A program made the position numbers and the translations under genes. This document shows, one piece after another, positions 46,132 to 61,100 of a stretch of 64,000 bases of DNA. The notes below the pieces were generated by a model. That model was not told the DNA's origin. It did not search any database and saw only the letters and a list, made by a program, of their open reading frames with translations. The number at the start of each line of letters is the position of its first letter. Position 1 is the stretch's first letter. Source of the stretch: Ctena decussata (lineage: Eukaryota > Mollusca > Bivalvia > Lucinida > Lucinidae); NCBI GenBank assembly GCA_963989385.1, contig OZ022502.1, positions 51,329,454-51,393,453 of the forward strand, read 5' to 3'.

Positions 46132-49100
46132 CTACAAAAGATTAAAAAATCATTATGAGCTGCTCCATGACAAAACCAACAAAGTGGCATGTGCGCCAGC
46201 GAGGACTCAGATCAGCTTGGGTATCCGCTCGGTCCGATCGTGGTCTTCACTGTTAGCATGGCCGTAGCTTAGATCCTTAGCTACCTATTATACACACAGC
46301 CAAGACTCTGATCAGACTGGGCAGATGCCCAGGCTGATCTGAGTCATCCTTGGAGCACATGCCACTTTGTTGGTTTTGTTGTGTCCGGGCTAATTTATGT
46401 GTCTTGATGTACAAAACTGTACAAAACTGCTGAGCCAATTTTTTTCAAGATAGATGGGCATTAACATTTAGAGCTGTGAAATGAAAACGATTGAATTTGC
46501 AAACAGTGCAGATTAAGATGAGGTAGCTCCTAATGAGCAGCCTTATCTGGATCTACACTGTTTTCCCTATCTGATTTAAATCCTCAATAGATAAAGCTTG
46601 TATGAAACTGGATAAATGCTAAGGGACATAATGCAAACTGCTTTCTACCTTGTACAAGCAAATATAGTGTCCCTTACTTAAAATGTTCTAATGTGGAGTC
46701 AAAGGCATGTTTATTCAATCAAGACAACAGAAATTAAATACTACAACGTTTTACTTTATGACGTCCCAGTTATTCAGTGGATAACCACGTGTAATAACAC
46801 TTTGGCGTGTACACATAATGGAATTCACAATGTCAATGTCAGCAATGCACTTTCTTAAAATCCCATTTTTAAAGGGTCATATGATAAACAGAATCTTATA
46901 CTCACTGTCATTTCATATCAAATTTATGAACTCGCTGAAGGCTCGTTTCATAAATTTCATATGAAATGACCACCCTTGTAAAGTCCTCTATATTCAAATT
47001 TTTTTAATATGTATAAAGTAACATGTCTGTATTAAGACAGAACATAGAGTTAGCTTCGAAAAATTCTTGTGGGGTTTCAGTTAATTTTCTTTTTTGTTTT
47101 ACATATATCACTTACCTGTGTTTCAAAATAAACACTCTTTAATGATGTTGAAGTGTGCTGGAAAGCTTGCCACATACAGTTAACCAATGACTGAGTCTGG
47201 AAAAAAAAAGAAGGAAGATCAGTTAGATCACTGTCAAAGAAACCAACACAGGGCAAGGTAAGGTGAACATATGATGACAAATCAAGTGGGAGTGTGGGGA
47301 GGAGGGGTTCTTATTTCTCCATTAAAACTTATATTGTTAGCCCTGGGGCCGTATTCATGAAAGTCACTTAAGTCGTTGCTATGCGGTTGCTAAGGCTAAA
47401 TATCAATAAAGGAGATTCCCTACAACTATGAAATTTGGTCTGGAGGAACAGTCTTTGTAAGACTGTTCCTCCAGAGCAAATTGCATAGTTGTAGGGAATT
47501 TCCTTCAAAGAAATTTAGCCTTAGCAACAGCATAGCAACCAGTTAAGTCGTTTTATGAATACGACCCCTGATTTGAACTGTCCCAGTACGGTTTTCCTGC
47601 TGATCTTTCACATGAAACAATCCGCAGTACTCATGTTTTCTTTTCATTTCAATTGTAACTTGACATAGCCGATTATATTTACTGACTTTGATACTGGATA
47701 GGAGTAAAAGACTTTTCATCTTTTAAGCCAATCAGCATTTGCGATGAGCTGCGAGTATATTTCTCACTCAGAAATGCAAGGCTCTCAATCATGTTTAGTG
47801 ACAGGGGATCAAACAACGTATCGTTTAGACGAAGACAAAAATAGAAAAGATACAAGACCTGTCACAGGGGCAGGATAGCTCGCCTGACAGTGCCTTGCCC
47901 ATTACATAAAAAACTTTAACGTGAAACTTTAATGTTTTGCTAACGCCGCCGACACCGACGCCAACGCCAAGGGCAGTGCAATAGCTCTTCCTGAACTTTG
48001 TTCAGGCGAGCTAAAAATGGCTTTGACTGTTATCGGAATGCTAAGAGATGTCACTGATAAGGGAATGCTCGTCTCTCTACTCTTGAGCAGCAGTGGTAGT
48101 GTACCAATCCAGGGGTTGCAAGTTTGATACCCTGCTCTTTAAGTCTTTCAGATATGACTTAAAACTGAGGTCCCTTCTGTGTTTGACCAATTTGTTGGTG
48201 GGCTGTTTAACTCAGCTCAGCCTACCCTTAAAGAAAAGAATTTGCTCTCAAGCGAAAAAGCATTTTTAGACCCCTAGGCCGAAGAATTCTTCTACCAGGA
48301 AGGCAAATATTTTGTTTTTTTTATTTTATCTCCCTTGTAAAAATGGCAGTGAAATCACTGAGGTGTAGCCACACCTTGATCAAAGATTCAGGAAGTCACA
48401 GAACAGAAATTATTTCCCTTAGTAATAAACATAGCAGAAAAACATGGAGTCTTTACAGGAGTCCTGTTATCGTACCTGTCCATCTGGTAGCTGTAAATTA
48501 GCAATTTCCTGGAGTTTATTAATTGTTCCCTCGTTGCTTAAGTATCCGTCTTTGGCCACGAGGTAGCCAGGAGAAAACGGCTCCGAGTTGAAGTCGCCAC
48601 ACATTATATGAGGACAGGCCTCGGACCCTGCTTTGTTTACGACTTCCTTTATGGCACAAGCAATCTGAAAATTAATACTGTAATATCATACCTCATACTG
48701 ACAAAGCTTTTCCAAGCCTGAAATGCCTGCTTTCGCAGCCTAAAATAGCCCTTTTTAAGCCGAAAAAACACTGAAAACTAAAAAAGCAAAGCCTGAAATC
48801 AAGTAAAATTCAAGAAATGAAAGCCTGAAATCCTGCAGAAGCCTGAAAAGTATGAGGCCTGAATATTAGTAAGTTAAAGGCCACCATGTGTTTTACATCA
48901 AATTGTTGGAGGAATATTTCTAAATACAAATTGTTGGAGGAAAATTTCACAGAACACAGAACCGTATGTCTTGCCTGTGAGTATTAATCCTAATAAACAC
49001 CCCTGCTCTAATAAACACACCCCCTGCCTCTTTTTCTTTTCCTAAAAATAATGTTAAATGAAAACAGTATACCCCCCCCCCCCACCCCCCCCCCCCCCCC

Positions 49101-52100
49101 CCACACACACACACAAACACAGTTTGCCGGGGTTATAACTATCTTGCATGAGTTTGTTTGTTTCTCTGGCTGAGGTAGCTCTTTTCTTTGACATGGGTCT
49201 ACTCTGAAAGGAAAGAATTTGCTCCTATAGGAGCAAATTCTTCCCTTTAAGAGTTGACCCTGCTAAAAAGGGAGGCAAAAATAGTAGAGTTGTTTCCTCT
49301 GCAGGTATCTCCAGTCACCTTAATACTGTTTATTAGAGATTTATGGCAGTCAATGATGTACTACAATTTAGGCTCTAAATAATGCTCCACTCTCATAAAA
49401 TGCAACGCCATGGGGTCGTTTAATACAGTATTCAAGATACAGAGCAGAAGCTAATTTTGTAAGCAGGGACTATACTGGTAGTTAAACCTACAGCTAGCCA
49501 GAACAACTTACCTGATGACATGTTCGCCCATGATACAATAACTTTTCACCATAACATACCGAATATGGTTGGTTGATTTGATGCTTAACGTCCACGGTAA
49601 ACAACTAAGGTCATGTCGGGACGGTCAGTTAACCTAACCACACTATTCCTGGGCAGGCTTAGACCTCCTAAGCGGTTAACCAGTACTAAGTGCACATACT
49701 TTCGCCAGTAACTGACAACTACCCTTCTTGAATCAGCGGAAGGAGAAACGAAAGTATGTGGCCAGACCGGGATTCGAACCCAGGACCTCTGACTTACGAG
49801 TCAGGTGCCCTACCGATTGCGCTACCCGGCCCGGCTACCGAATATGGATGCTAACCCAAAGGCCAGTGACAATATTAGCTTTTCCTGTAGAGTTGTAAAG
49901 GCTAGTTAAAATGTAATGCAGAGTAACTGAGTTCCAAATGAAGTACATATTATGATTCTTACATAGTGGTTTATTGTGCACTCACACTGAGGTCCTTTGC
50001 AAAGTAGTAGCTATTAAACTAAAACACTAAATCAGTAAGATGATCAGGGTCTATACTATTTATCATTTTGTATCTCCATCTTTTCCACACTGCACTGTAA
50101 AATCAAACTGTTCCATTTTTATGATAATTATGGTATAAATTATCTTAGATTTCCGAATTTTAAAAAAAAAAATTTTACGAGTAGTTTTGAACCCTGGGCT
50201 CCAATTACCTGAAGTGACTGTACATCAGGCACTTTCATCTCTCCCCACGTAACATGTATGTTCCCTACTGTGACCTCTAGTCCTGTCTGATTACACTGTA
50301 ACCTTGCTACAACCAGGACGTCTGACCTGTTCATGTACTCCCTAACTGCTGCCTGAATAGATGGATCCATACCATCTACGAACTCCTGCAATAAATGGGC
50401 ATTTCAGACCAGAGCTCCAGATTGTTCTTATTTCTCAACAAAAACATACATTGTGACCCCTCATTAAAACCGTCTCGTCGAGACGGTTCTAATGAGGGGT
50501 CACAATGTATGTTTTATAGAAAAAATGAGGAAAATTATCCCTAAATTATCCCTGTTACCCCTTCTTATCTGGAGCACTGCATAACATGAAAATTTCACAG
50601 AACCATATGTCTTGCCTGTCCTTACGCCTTCATGTAAACGGAGCCAAATCAGGCAAGAATTACGTGGAATATGTCTGGCCTGTCTGCGATCTGTCACAAA
50701 AAAGAGCTTTATCAGAAAACCTGACTAAAGTTTATGCCCTGCCCCAATCCACTCCCCCCCCCCTCCCACTCCCACACAACATGACACCAGACAAGTAATA
50801 AATGATGTGTCTTGCATTCTGACAGACGAGACTTAAACTAAACCAAAGTTAATGCAATCACCAATGCCGATGATGTTGCCAGACGTTGATGGTGTCACAA
50901 ACACAATGCCAATGTTGCGGGCTCTGCTGATTTCACACCAGAAGAGAAGTTAAAGACTTGGCATTAGCAGATCGGAAATTCAAAGCTGATGGAAGGCATG
51001 GGATAAATTGTAAATCCAGCACAGCTTCATAATTACACTACCCTAAACACTAGTTGGATATAAAGCTGACATTAACCCTTAGACTGCTGAGCGCGACTAT
51101 AGTCGTTCTCGAGGGGTAGGTCACTTTGAGAGCATGTCAGGCACACTAGACATCAAGTACTCCCCATCATTTCCAGTTTTCCTATGCAGGAGGGAATCTG
51201 CTTTCTACTAGAGCAAGGTTTTACCCACCTAATTGATTTGTTGACCTTTAAAACTCGAAGAAAACGTAAAAAATTTATGATATTTTCAACATCAGCTTTT
51301 CAGGTGGCTACCCCTACTTACTTGATCCCGATTTTCTGACAACTAGACTTCATCCTTCCAAACTTTCTCTCTTGATAAATATTTAGCAATAACTCCGGCC
51401 CTCAGACAAGCAATTACTTTTGTCATACAAAGCATATCACTGGCGCTAATATCTTGTACTATTTTTTTTTTTTTTTAAGTGTCTACGTCGGTTCCCGCTG
51501 GTATCATGTGATACCCAAATATGGCAGGTCACGTGACCTTGGTAACTTCCGGAAAATGGCAGCTCAAACATCGGCCATATTGAGTGAAAATTTCAAGCAA
51601 ATCGACCAGAGTGTGTGCAAGTTACGGCCTCTGAGATACCCCTACCCCCATTTTAGGATCAGGTGAATTATTTTTTCAGCAGTCTAAGGGTTAACAGAAG
51701 GTAGTGCGAAAAATCGGACATGTCAATTTCACCTGAATTTCACTTTTTTAGGTCTATTGGGGCCAGAAATGGGCAAATTTGAAAATTTATTTTTTCCTCT
51801 GTTAACCCTTAGACTGCTAAGCGCGACTATAGTCGTTCTCGAGGGGTACGTCACTTTGAGAGCATGTCAGGCACACTAGACATCAAGTACTCCCCATCAT
51901 TTGCGGTTTTCCTATGCAGGAGGGAATCTGCTTTCTACTAGAGCAAGGTTTTACCCACCTAATTGATTTGTTGACCTTTAAAACTCGAAGAAAACGTCAA
52001 AAATTTATGATATTTTCAACATCAGCTTTTCAGGTGGCTACCCCTACTTACTTGATCCCGATTTTCTGACAACTAGACTTCATCCTTCCAAACTTTCTCT

Positions 52101-55100
52101 CTTGATAGATATTTAGCAATAACTCCGGCCCTCAGACAAGCAATTACTTTTGTCATACAAAGCATATCACTGGCGCTAATATCTTGTACTATTTTTTTTT
52201 TTTTTTAAGTGTCTACGTCGGTTCCCGCTGGTATCATGTGACACCCAAATATGGCAGGTCACGTGACCTTGGTAACTTCCGGAAAATGGCAGCTCAAACA
52301 TCGGCCATATTGAGTGAAAATTTCAAGCAAATCGACCAGTGTGTGTGCAAGTTATGGCCTCTGAATTATTTTTTCAGCAGTCTAAGGGGTAAGTCATACT
52401 TTATGATTCATAGTGACATAAAAGAATCTGTACTTCTTCTTATATACACCCTTCATTGTTGCAATTACGGTTCATCAAAGGTGATCGCTATTGACAACTG
52501 GTTGTCAATAGCGAACATTTCCTATTGACAACCAGTTGTCAATAGCCACTTCCTTCATAAAATAACACTCTTGGACTAATTCTAGGAAAATTTAGGTGGT
52601 CTTGAGCAGTTTATTTTTTTTTTCTTTTTTAATGGTGGCATGCGGCCAATCTTGGTAGAGTGAGTGAACTCTGGTTTAATGTCCTACCACCGAGGTTATA
52701 TGGAGACGGAACCTCGGTTTAAAATCTCATGATCTGAAAGACTGGAGAAGTGGGGGATCAATCTCGTGACCCCGAACTGGTAGTTCGGAGGGTTATCCAC
52801 TACAATACAGCCCCTCCTCAGTCTTGGTTGAATTCCCCCATACCTTTTTATTTTCATGGAAACTGTAAGGCGGAGGGTCCATTTAACAGCGAAGGAATCT
52901 TTATTGGAAGAAATATAGCTAGTGAATCTCCATTTCACTACATGATATTTCTATATCACATTCTGTCCGTTGTGCAAGGGGATAACTATATCAGAACTAC
53001 CACCAAAATCCATCTCACCTCGAGCTTTGACAGCTTGATACTAAGCAAAATTGAGTCGTCACATGACAATACCAACAAAGTGGCAAGTGCACCCAGTGGA
53101 AAATCATATCTGCCTAGGCAGCTGCCCCTTCTGATTAAGCTTTACTGTGCGTTTAGAGGATAGCCAAGAATCTAAACTAATGCCATGCAGACAGCGTAGA
53201 CTGGTCAGACAGGGCACATGCCCAGGCTGACCAGATCAAAGCCTACCCTGGGCACATATACCACTTTGTTGGTTTTTGCCGTGTCGCTGCTCAAATATAC
53301 AAAAACGTCCAAGTTTACATTCCATTACCTTTTCAACTAAATCAGCCACTCTGTAAGTTGAGACATCGACTAGAGTAAAACGATCTGTTCTATAGAATGT
53401 GGCTTCTCCCTCATCAAAGAATTCTTCCGTTCTTTTTTTATGGAAACCTTCATAACCGAAACTGAAAAATCACATCATACCTTACACATACACATTTTTA
53501 ATTTTGTGAATCTTCATGTACATGTGAGCCAGGACACGACAAACCAACAGTCTTATGTGCACCCAGCAAAGACTCAGATCAGCCTAGGCATCCACCCAGG
53601 CTGATCAGAGTCTTCCTTGTGCCTTTAAAAGGTAGCTAAGGGTCTAAGCTAGCTCCATGCAGACAGGGAGGACTCTGATCAGACTTATCTGTGTCTTTGC
53701 TGGGGCACATGCCACTCTGTTGGTTTTGTTGCGTCGTGTGTCATATGTACATCTTCAATAATGTGTCAAGAGTCAAATCAATCTACATCAATCAGCAAGA
53801 CCTGTCAGGGTTCAAAACAGCTTGCTTAAACTCACCTTTGCCTTTCATATAAAAAACTTTTTGACACTGATGCTGGTATAAGGGCAACAGCTCTTTCAGT
53901 ACTTCTGTACAAGCAAGCTAAAATTGTGGAAGATGTTGGTTACAAAATTAGTTTTGTGATACACATGTATGGTAAAACAAGGACTGACATTATAACAAAC
54001 ATATACCCAAATAATGCAGACTGAAACTTTTAAACATGACTAGCTATTTACTAACATGATTGGCTATAACACTATGTAAATTTATAAAATTATATGTAAA
54101 TTGTACATGTAATATCATAGTAATTAAAGTCAATATGCAAATCAGAACAAATTCTTTCCTTTTCAGAAATTGCAGTTCATATAATGTTTTTGACCATGAC
54201 AGTACACGGATATCTTTCTTACCAGAATAAAAATCTTAAAGTTTAAGTGCATGTGAATCTGTTTAAATGCATGTACAGTCAACCCTCTTTACAACGGCAC
54301 TTATTTTAACAGCAAAATTCTTTATAAAGTCCATTTACTATGCACAGATTGGATATATTGCTCAAAATTTGTATTCTTTCTAACAGCAAATTCAGTTTAA
54401 TGTCAAAATATTTGGAAACAAATGGCATCGTTGTAAAGAGGGTCCACTCTAGTATGTACAACTTCCTCTGAAAAGATAAGTCGAAGACCTGTCCGCGTAC
54501 AGGATAGCTCACCTACAGTGCCTTGCCCATCACATAAACTTTAATGTAAAACTTTAAATGCCCACGCCCACGCCAACGTCCAAGTGACAACAATAGCTCT
54601 CTTTACTTTCGTACAGGCAAGCTAAAAATCTATATCAAACCAAGGCTGCTACCTTTTCTGTGTTTACCTACTTTTCCCCTTCCAAAACAATCCCAAAGAT
54701 CTAGATCCCTCTTATTATATGACACGCCTAGATCTTTGACATTTTGGAAGATTTGACATTATTCTGGAAAAGAAAACCCCATTTTAAAGCTGAATAACAC
54801 AAGACAGAGAGGGCCGTAGTCGAGTGGTTAGAGTAGCTCGGCTATTGTGCAGAAAGTGGCTGGAAGGTTGTGAGTTCGCGGCTCACCGTTGCCATCACAT
54901 GACTGGAAAACTCTCCCTGTCATCCCAGCAGTAAATGGGTACCTTTTTTCAAATCAAGGAAGGATAAGGCAGCGAAAGGAGAGAGATGGGCTCCACCTTT
55001 CATCAGCTAGGCCCAAGATACAGTGGGTCTCTAACCCCCACTGCCCCTATGGCTATTAGGCTATGGGAAACCTTTACCTTTTTCTTTTTTAACACAAGAC

Positions 55101-58100
55101 CCTATCACACATTCATTGAGGAGAGTCTTAACTAGATCTCATAACCTACTTTTACGGTAAAATAAGAGAACTTCCATGAATAATCAAATGAGCCGCAACA
55201 CAACAGAAACGACATGGTTTATGCGGCCAGCTACGACTCAGATCAGCCTGAGCATCTGCCCAGTCTGATCAGAATATCCACTGTCTGCATGGCGCTAGCT
55301 TAGGCCTTTAGCTATCCTTTAAGCGCATGGTGAAGACTCTGATCAGATGGCTGTCCAGGCTGACCTGTCGTCACTGGGCACATGTGTCACTTTGTTGGGT
55401 TTGTCAAATTCTCTCTTTATAGAGCTGAAAGTGTATATTTACCTTCTCATGCTGGGTAAAAGTTGGTCTTTGAAGAAATCAGGATCAACTTCTTGCAGAC
55501 ACACAACATCTCCATCTAGATACTGAATCTCTTCCACTAACTTGTTTAGTCGATAGTCTGGTTCTAAATAACTTGATTCCGTAAAGCTGTAATCATTTCT
55601 AAATAAATGACAGTCTGCTAAAACATTATAACTCACTATAGAAAACTGCTTAGAAGTGTCCACTGCACCCGCAAAATTGGGATTTGGAATAAACACACGG
55701 CTATACACCGGATTTGTTTGTGTAATGTTTGTTTCAATTTGATCAAGAGTTTGTTGCTCATTAATTACTGCTTCTTCACTTGTATAATTTTGTACAGTTT
55801 CTTTAGGCACACTATCAACCACTTCCTGACTTTCTGATGGAGGAACATCCTCCATATCAATAACAACATATTCTTTAGTTATATCTTCTGATTCAGCAGA
55901 TCCTTCACCATTTGTAACTGGTTCTTCGGTGTACTCTAAATCTGTTGATAACCTAACTCTCTTCGGAGACTTATGTTCTTCTTCATCCTCAATTTCATCA
56001 TGTTTTCTTTTCAGTGATGGTTGCTCACCATTTGATATGCTAGCTGTGGCTTCATCAATCTGAATAGGCATTACATCTTCAACATCATTCACCATATCAC
56101 CTGAGACCCCTGATGCTTCACTTACTTCCTGAGCTATTTCTATTCCTGTTGTATTTACTTCAGAATATGCCACTTCATCTACATCAGGAACTTCAACAAC
56201 AGGGTAACCTGTCTGTGGCACTTCTTGAACAGCTTCTTGATACTGCACTTCCTCCACATCAAACTTTGATGTGTCTCCTGTGTCCCCACTACCATTTTCA
56301 TCCACTGATTCTCTAACACTGCCATCTTCAGTACTGATAATATCACTTTCTCCATCTCCTAACCCTGCTACAAGTTCTTCCATCTGCTCAGTTTCATCTG
56401 CTTGCGCAACCACACTAGCCTTTTCCAATTCATCTTTATCTAACATAATCATGCTGTCACTCTTCACTTGTTCCAATGCTGCTTCAGTTATTTGTGCTGG
56501 TATGACTTCAGTAACCTCACTCTGAGCTTCCCCTGGTTCTGCTGCCTGAAGATCTTGTTCTTGATCTTCTTCCTCCTCTTCAACCTCTTCTTCTTGTTCA
56601 ACCTCTTCTACCTCTTCCTCTTGTTCAATCTCTTCTACCTCTTCTTGTTCAACCTCTTCAGTCTCTTCTTCTTGTTCAATGACTGGTTCAGCTTCAGGTT
56701 CTTTCATAGTTTCTTCTGGTTCCTGCTCTTCTAAAGCAGCTTCAGCTTCTTCTGTAACTTGTTCAGCTTCAGGCTCTTCTTCCGGTTCTTTTTCTTCAGC
56801 TGCTTCCTCTTCCTCAACTTCTTCATCTTCAGCTGCTTCAAGCTCCTCTTTCTCAACATCTTGAACTGTTTCCTTTGTCACTGGTACCTTCTCATCCTCC
56901 TCTGACTCTTTGGGCACCTCTGCCTTGTTAGTGTCTTGCTCTATGGTTTCATCAATTTCATCATCAGCAACATCATTCTCTATGTCTTCCTCTTCAGCTG
57001 CAACAGCTTCAGGTTCTTTCACCTCTTTCTGGGGCTCTGAAATAAAGTGATAATGGCCCTGTTCCAATCTGCTACATATAACCCTCTCTGAAGCAACCTC
57101 TTTAGTTGTATCTATATTTGCAGGGTGGGGTAGGCAATTTTACACAACATCAATACACTGCTAATATAAATACAACTAGGATTGTTTTTCAGAGAAAAAC
57201 TGATGTCTCCCCACCAGCCCATTTCCCATCCCCTCTAATTATTAAAAAGCCTGTACAAATAAAATTCTATGCAAGTTTGGAGAAAATCCATCCAATGGTT
57301 CTAAAGATATCCTACATAGAAGACTATGACCTTGAAAAATGGGTCAAGTTCATCAACTACTAAACATGTCTTAAACCTGTCACAAAGCTATATTCATGCA
57401 CGTCTATGAATATCTGTCCATTGGTTCAAGACACCTCAGAGATAAAAAAAAATATGCATATGTAAGTTAGCTTTTGACCTTGAAAATGGGGTCAAGGTCA
57501 TTAAACATAGTAGACTCTCGAGAATGTTCCAAAGGTATATCTATGAAAGTTAAGTGGAAATCAAGCTACAGCCTGATGAGATATATCAATTTTAGTGAAA
57601 TTTTCAGATATCTAAGTCCTCTTGTGACCTTGAAAATGAAGTGAAGGTCACCAAAATCTAATCAGCTCTTCAACTTCTCTCAATAATGTATCTATGCAAG
57701 TTTGGTGAAATTCCATCCAATGGTTCATTAGATATCCTGGGTACAAGAACTTGTCATGTAAGTCCTCCAGTGACCTTGAAAATGAGGCAAAAGTCACCAA
57801 AATAAAATAACTCTTAAACTTGTCCCAATGATGTATCAATGCAAGTTTGGTGAAATTCATTTTACTGGTTCATGAGATATTGTGGGTACAAGAAATTGTT
57901 ATTTAAGTCCTCCAGTGACCTTGAAAATGAAGTCAAGGTCACCCAAATCTAATCAGCTTTTAAGCTTCTCCCAATGATATATCCATGCAAGTTTTGTGAA
58001 ATTCCATTCAGTGGTTCAAGAGATATTGCGCATACAAGAAACTGTCACGCCGATGCGGATTCCGACACCTGGGATCCACACTGAAATCAATATGCCCCCC

Positions 58101-61100
58101 CACCCCTGCCACGCACACACCTCACATTAGGTGGGGGACATAAATAATTACAGTGTATGCATACAGACAGGAACAACATTTTTTTAACTTTGTGAATTAG
58201 ACTGCATCCATATTGAATACTTAAATAGTTAGCACTAAGTGCATTTGCAAAATGCATTCATCTTCTTGCAACAAACTATTTTGAAAAAGTTTCTGATCAA
58301 CTTGAGCAACCCAAAAACTAGCAGTTGTATGCCTAGAGAAGAAACTCTTTTATATTTGATTTTGACAACTTGAAAAGTAACAATACATGTACAATAACTC
58401 CCAAATATTAAATATTGCATCAGAAACAATTATTAAAATCTGATGTGTTTTACAGTTCTGCTATAAAGTGAAGAAGATGTACCGATGAAGACAATATTTA
58501 AAGATACTTCAAATACTGATACACCTATATTATTTCACTACTGCATATAAACAGATGTAGAACTTAGTTCCTGGACCTGCCATATAATATCATTCATGAT
58601 GTTCACTCTGGCCTGGAATTTTAAATAGCCTAATCATTAATACTGACCTCTGAAATGGACCCAGTCTGACTACTGTATTTTTTTTTAAATTGTATGTCAG
58701 CAGTATACAAACTAAATGATGAGTGTCATGTGAAAAATTTATGGCATATGCACACAGCTGAAACTCTGATCAGCCTGCAAAGCAACACAGTTTATCTTCT
58801 CAGAGTCTTCCCAGTCAGCAGCAACAATGTATGTGCCTTGGACACGCCTACCAATCGCTCTCATGCGAAACCACTGTTCAAAACGCCAATCCATGAGAGA
58901 AGTTTCCGGTTGTGCATGAGGGGAGCCAAAATTGTAAACAAATTTGACATCGGCACAAGGTTTGAGGTATTTATTTTCTCTGAAAACTATTTATGCAAAA
59001 TATAAGAATGCTATTTAGTCATATAAACATTGGTTTTTCGGCACATGAAAGGATTAGGTACATGGCCTTGCATTTTTCCAGATATGCATTTAGTACGGCA
59101 AAGCATGTGTTTAAGGTCAATCTCGGCGATATATACATGTAGGGAAAAGTCGCATTCTCTTGCTTGATTTTGAGTCTCTGACCTTGTCAGTCGCAAAGAA
59201 GTGAACAGAACTACTATACAGTACTTCACATTCCCCAGCAAACAGCTGATAAAATCTGATAAGCACACATATCAAATACACATAATTACTTCCACGATTT
59301 GGAAGTAAATAAAGGGGAGAGTGATGGACTGTATATGCGTGAATCCAAACGTTGAAAGTATGCTTTCCGTGATGGACGGTTTAGAATTTAGAATATATAC
59401 GCAAAAAATTGGCATGGTCAGCCCGGTTCCGCATGAGATAATAGAAAATATAAGGAATTTTTATCAAACACTAAAACAGCTTCTGTTGGATTGGATCAAA
59501 ACTAACTTGAAATCTGTGATATATCATTATTTTATACATTGCAGATGACTTCCTGGCTGTTTTAATCCCCGTTTGTCTGCTTTTGAGGCATGCAAGTGGG
59601 TTTGAAAGAGGGTTTGCAAAAGGTCATAAAAGACAAACGGGGAATAAAAACAGCCAGAAAGTCATCTGCAATGTATAAAATAATGATTTATCACAGACCT
59701 ATTGTTAGTTTAGATCCAATTATTGTTCAGAAGCTGTTTTTGTGTTTGATAAAAATTCCTTATATTTTCTAATATCTCATGCGGAACCGGGCTGACGATG
59801 CCAAGGTTTTGCGTATATTTTCTAAATTCTAAACTGTCCATCACGATAAAACTTACTTCCAACGTTCGGATTCATGCATACAGTAGTTCTGTTCACTTCT
59901 TTGCGACTGACAAGGTCAGAGACTCAAAATCAAGAAAGAGAATGCGACTTTTTCCTACATGTACATATCGCCCAGATTGATCTTGAACACATGCTCCGTC
60001 GTACTAAATGCATATCTGGAAAAATGCAAGACCATGTGCCTGATCTTTTCATGTGCCGAAGAACCAATCTATATGTGACAAAATAGCATTCTTATATTTT
60101 GCATAAATAGTTTTCAGAGAAAATATATACCTCAAACCTTGTGCCGATGTCAAATTTGTTTACGATTTTGGCTCCTCTCATGGATTGGCGTTCTGACCGT
60201 GGTTTCGCATGAAAGCCATTGGTAGGCGTGTTGGAGAATCTATAAATCAAAATGTGATGGCTCTGATCAGTTTACACAAATGCAGTCTGATCTAAGAACT
60301 TAGTAAGAAGTAACTATTTGCAAATGATATTTCACACAACACTGTTTTTCAATATTTTTCAGACATGATTTTATGATAAGCATTAAATATGTACCTTCAT
60401 CTACCTCCATAGCTTCTTCCTCCCTTTCTTCCGCTGCTTCCTCTTCCTCAATTTCCTCATTCTCTTCTTTTTCTTTCTCTGTTGCTTCTTCAGCTTCCCT
60501 AATTACTTCTGTGTCTCCAGCTTTAGGTTCTTTATCTACTTCAGTCTCCTCTGTTGCTGTGATAGGTTCAGCTTCTGTTTTCTTTGCAGCTGGTGAAACA
60601 GTTTCTTCATCACTAACTAAATCTTCTTCAGTTTTTGTTGGTGTGGCAGATTTTCTCGGTGAAGCTCTTGTTGTCTTAGTTGGGGGTGTTTTTGTAGGGG
60701 TGGCTTTTTTCGATGGTGTTGCTTTTTTAGGAGTTGGTGTCTTCTGTTTTGGAGTTGTTTTCTCTTTGACTGTGACGGTCTTCTGCTTGGGAGTGACTGC
60801 CTTTTGTTTAGGGGGAGCAGCTTTTGGTGTTCTTGATCTTGGTTTTGTTGCTGCTTCCTTTGCTTTAGGTGTTGGGGTTTTCTGCTTTGTGGTGGTCTGT
60901 TTTCCTTTAGGGGTTGCTGATCTTCCTCGAGTTGTTTCTTTAGGTTTTGGGGTTACTGGTGTCCTAGAAGTTGAAGATCTTCCTCTAGGTGTTTCTTTCT
61001 GCTTAGGAGTAGCTGTTTCTTTTTTAGCTGCAGCTGTTGACTTGGCGGGAGTGGATGTAGTTTTAGCTCTTGACGAACTTCTTGATTTGTTATCAGGTTT

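Noticed and set aside
49761..49836. tRNA-Thr(CGT) gene on the minus strand
   Set aside because: The cloverleaf-like head continues directly into the ~190-bp body shared with the 29.4-kb copy, so it is a SINE head rather than a tRNA gene.
52750..53163. 137-codon plus-strand open frame
   Set aside because: Runs through an antisense SINE and a MITE; no protein motif.
56113..56864. Several plus-strand frames rich in Leu/Phe/Ser
   Set aside because: Antisense shadows of the Glu-rich exon 4.
57037..60394. Two separate genes, exons 1-3 and exons 4-9
   Set aside because: Donor and acceptor phases match exactly, both sides encode the same acidic composition, exon 3 has no stop before its donor and exon 4 has no convincing start; still, only transcripts can settle it.
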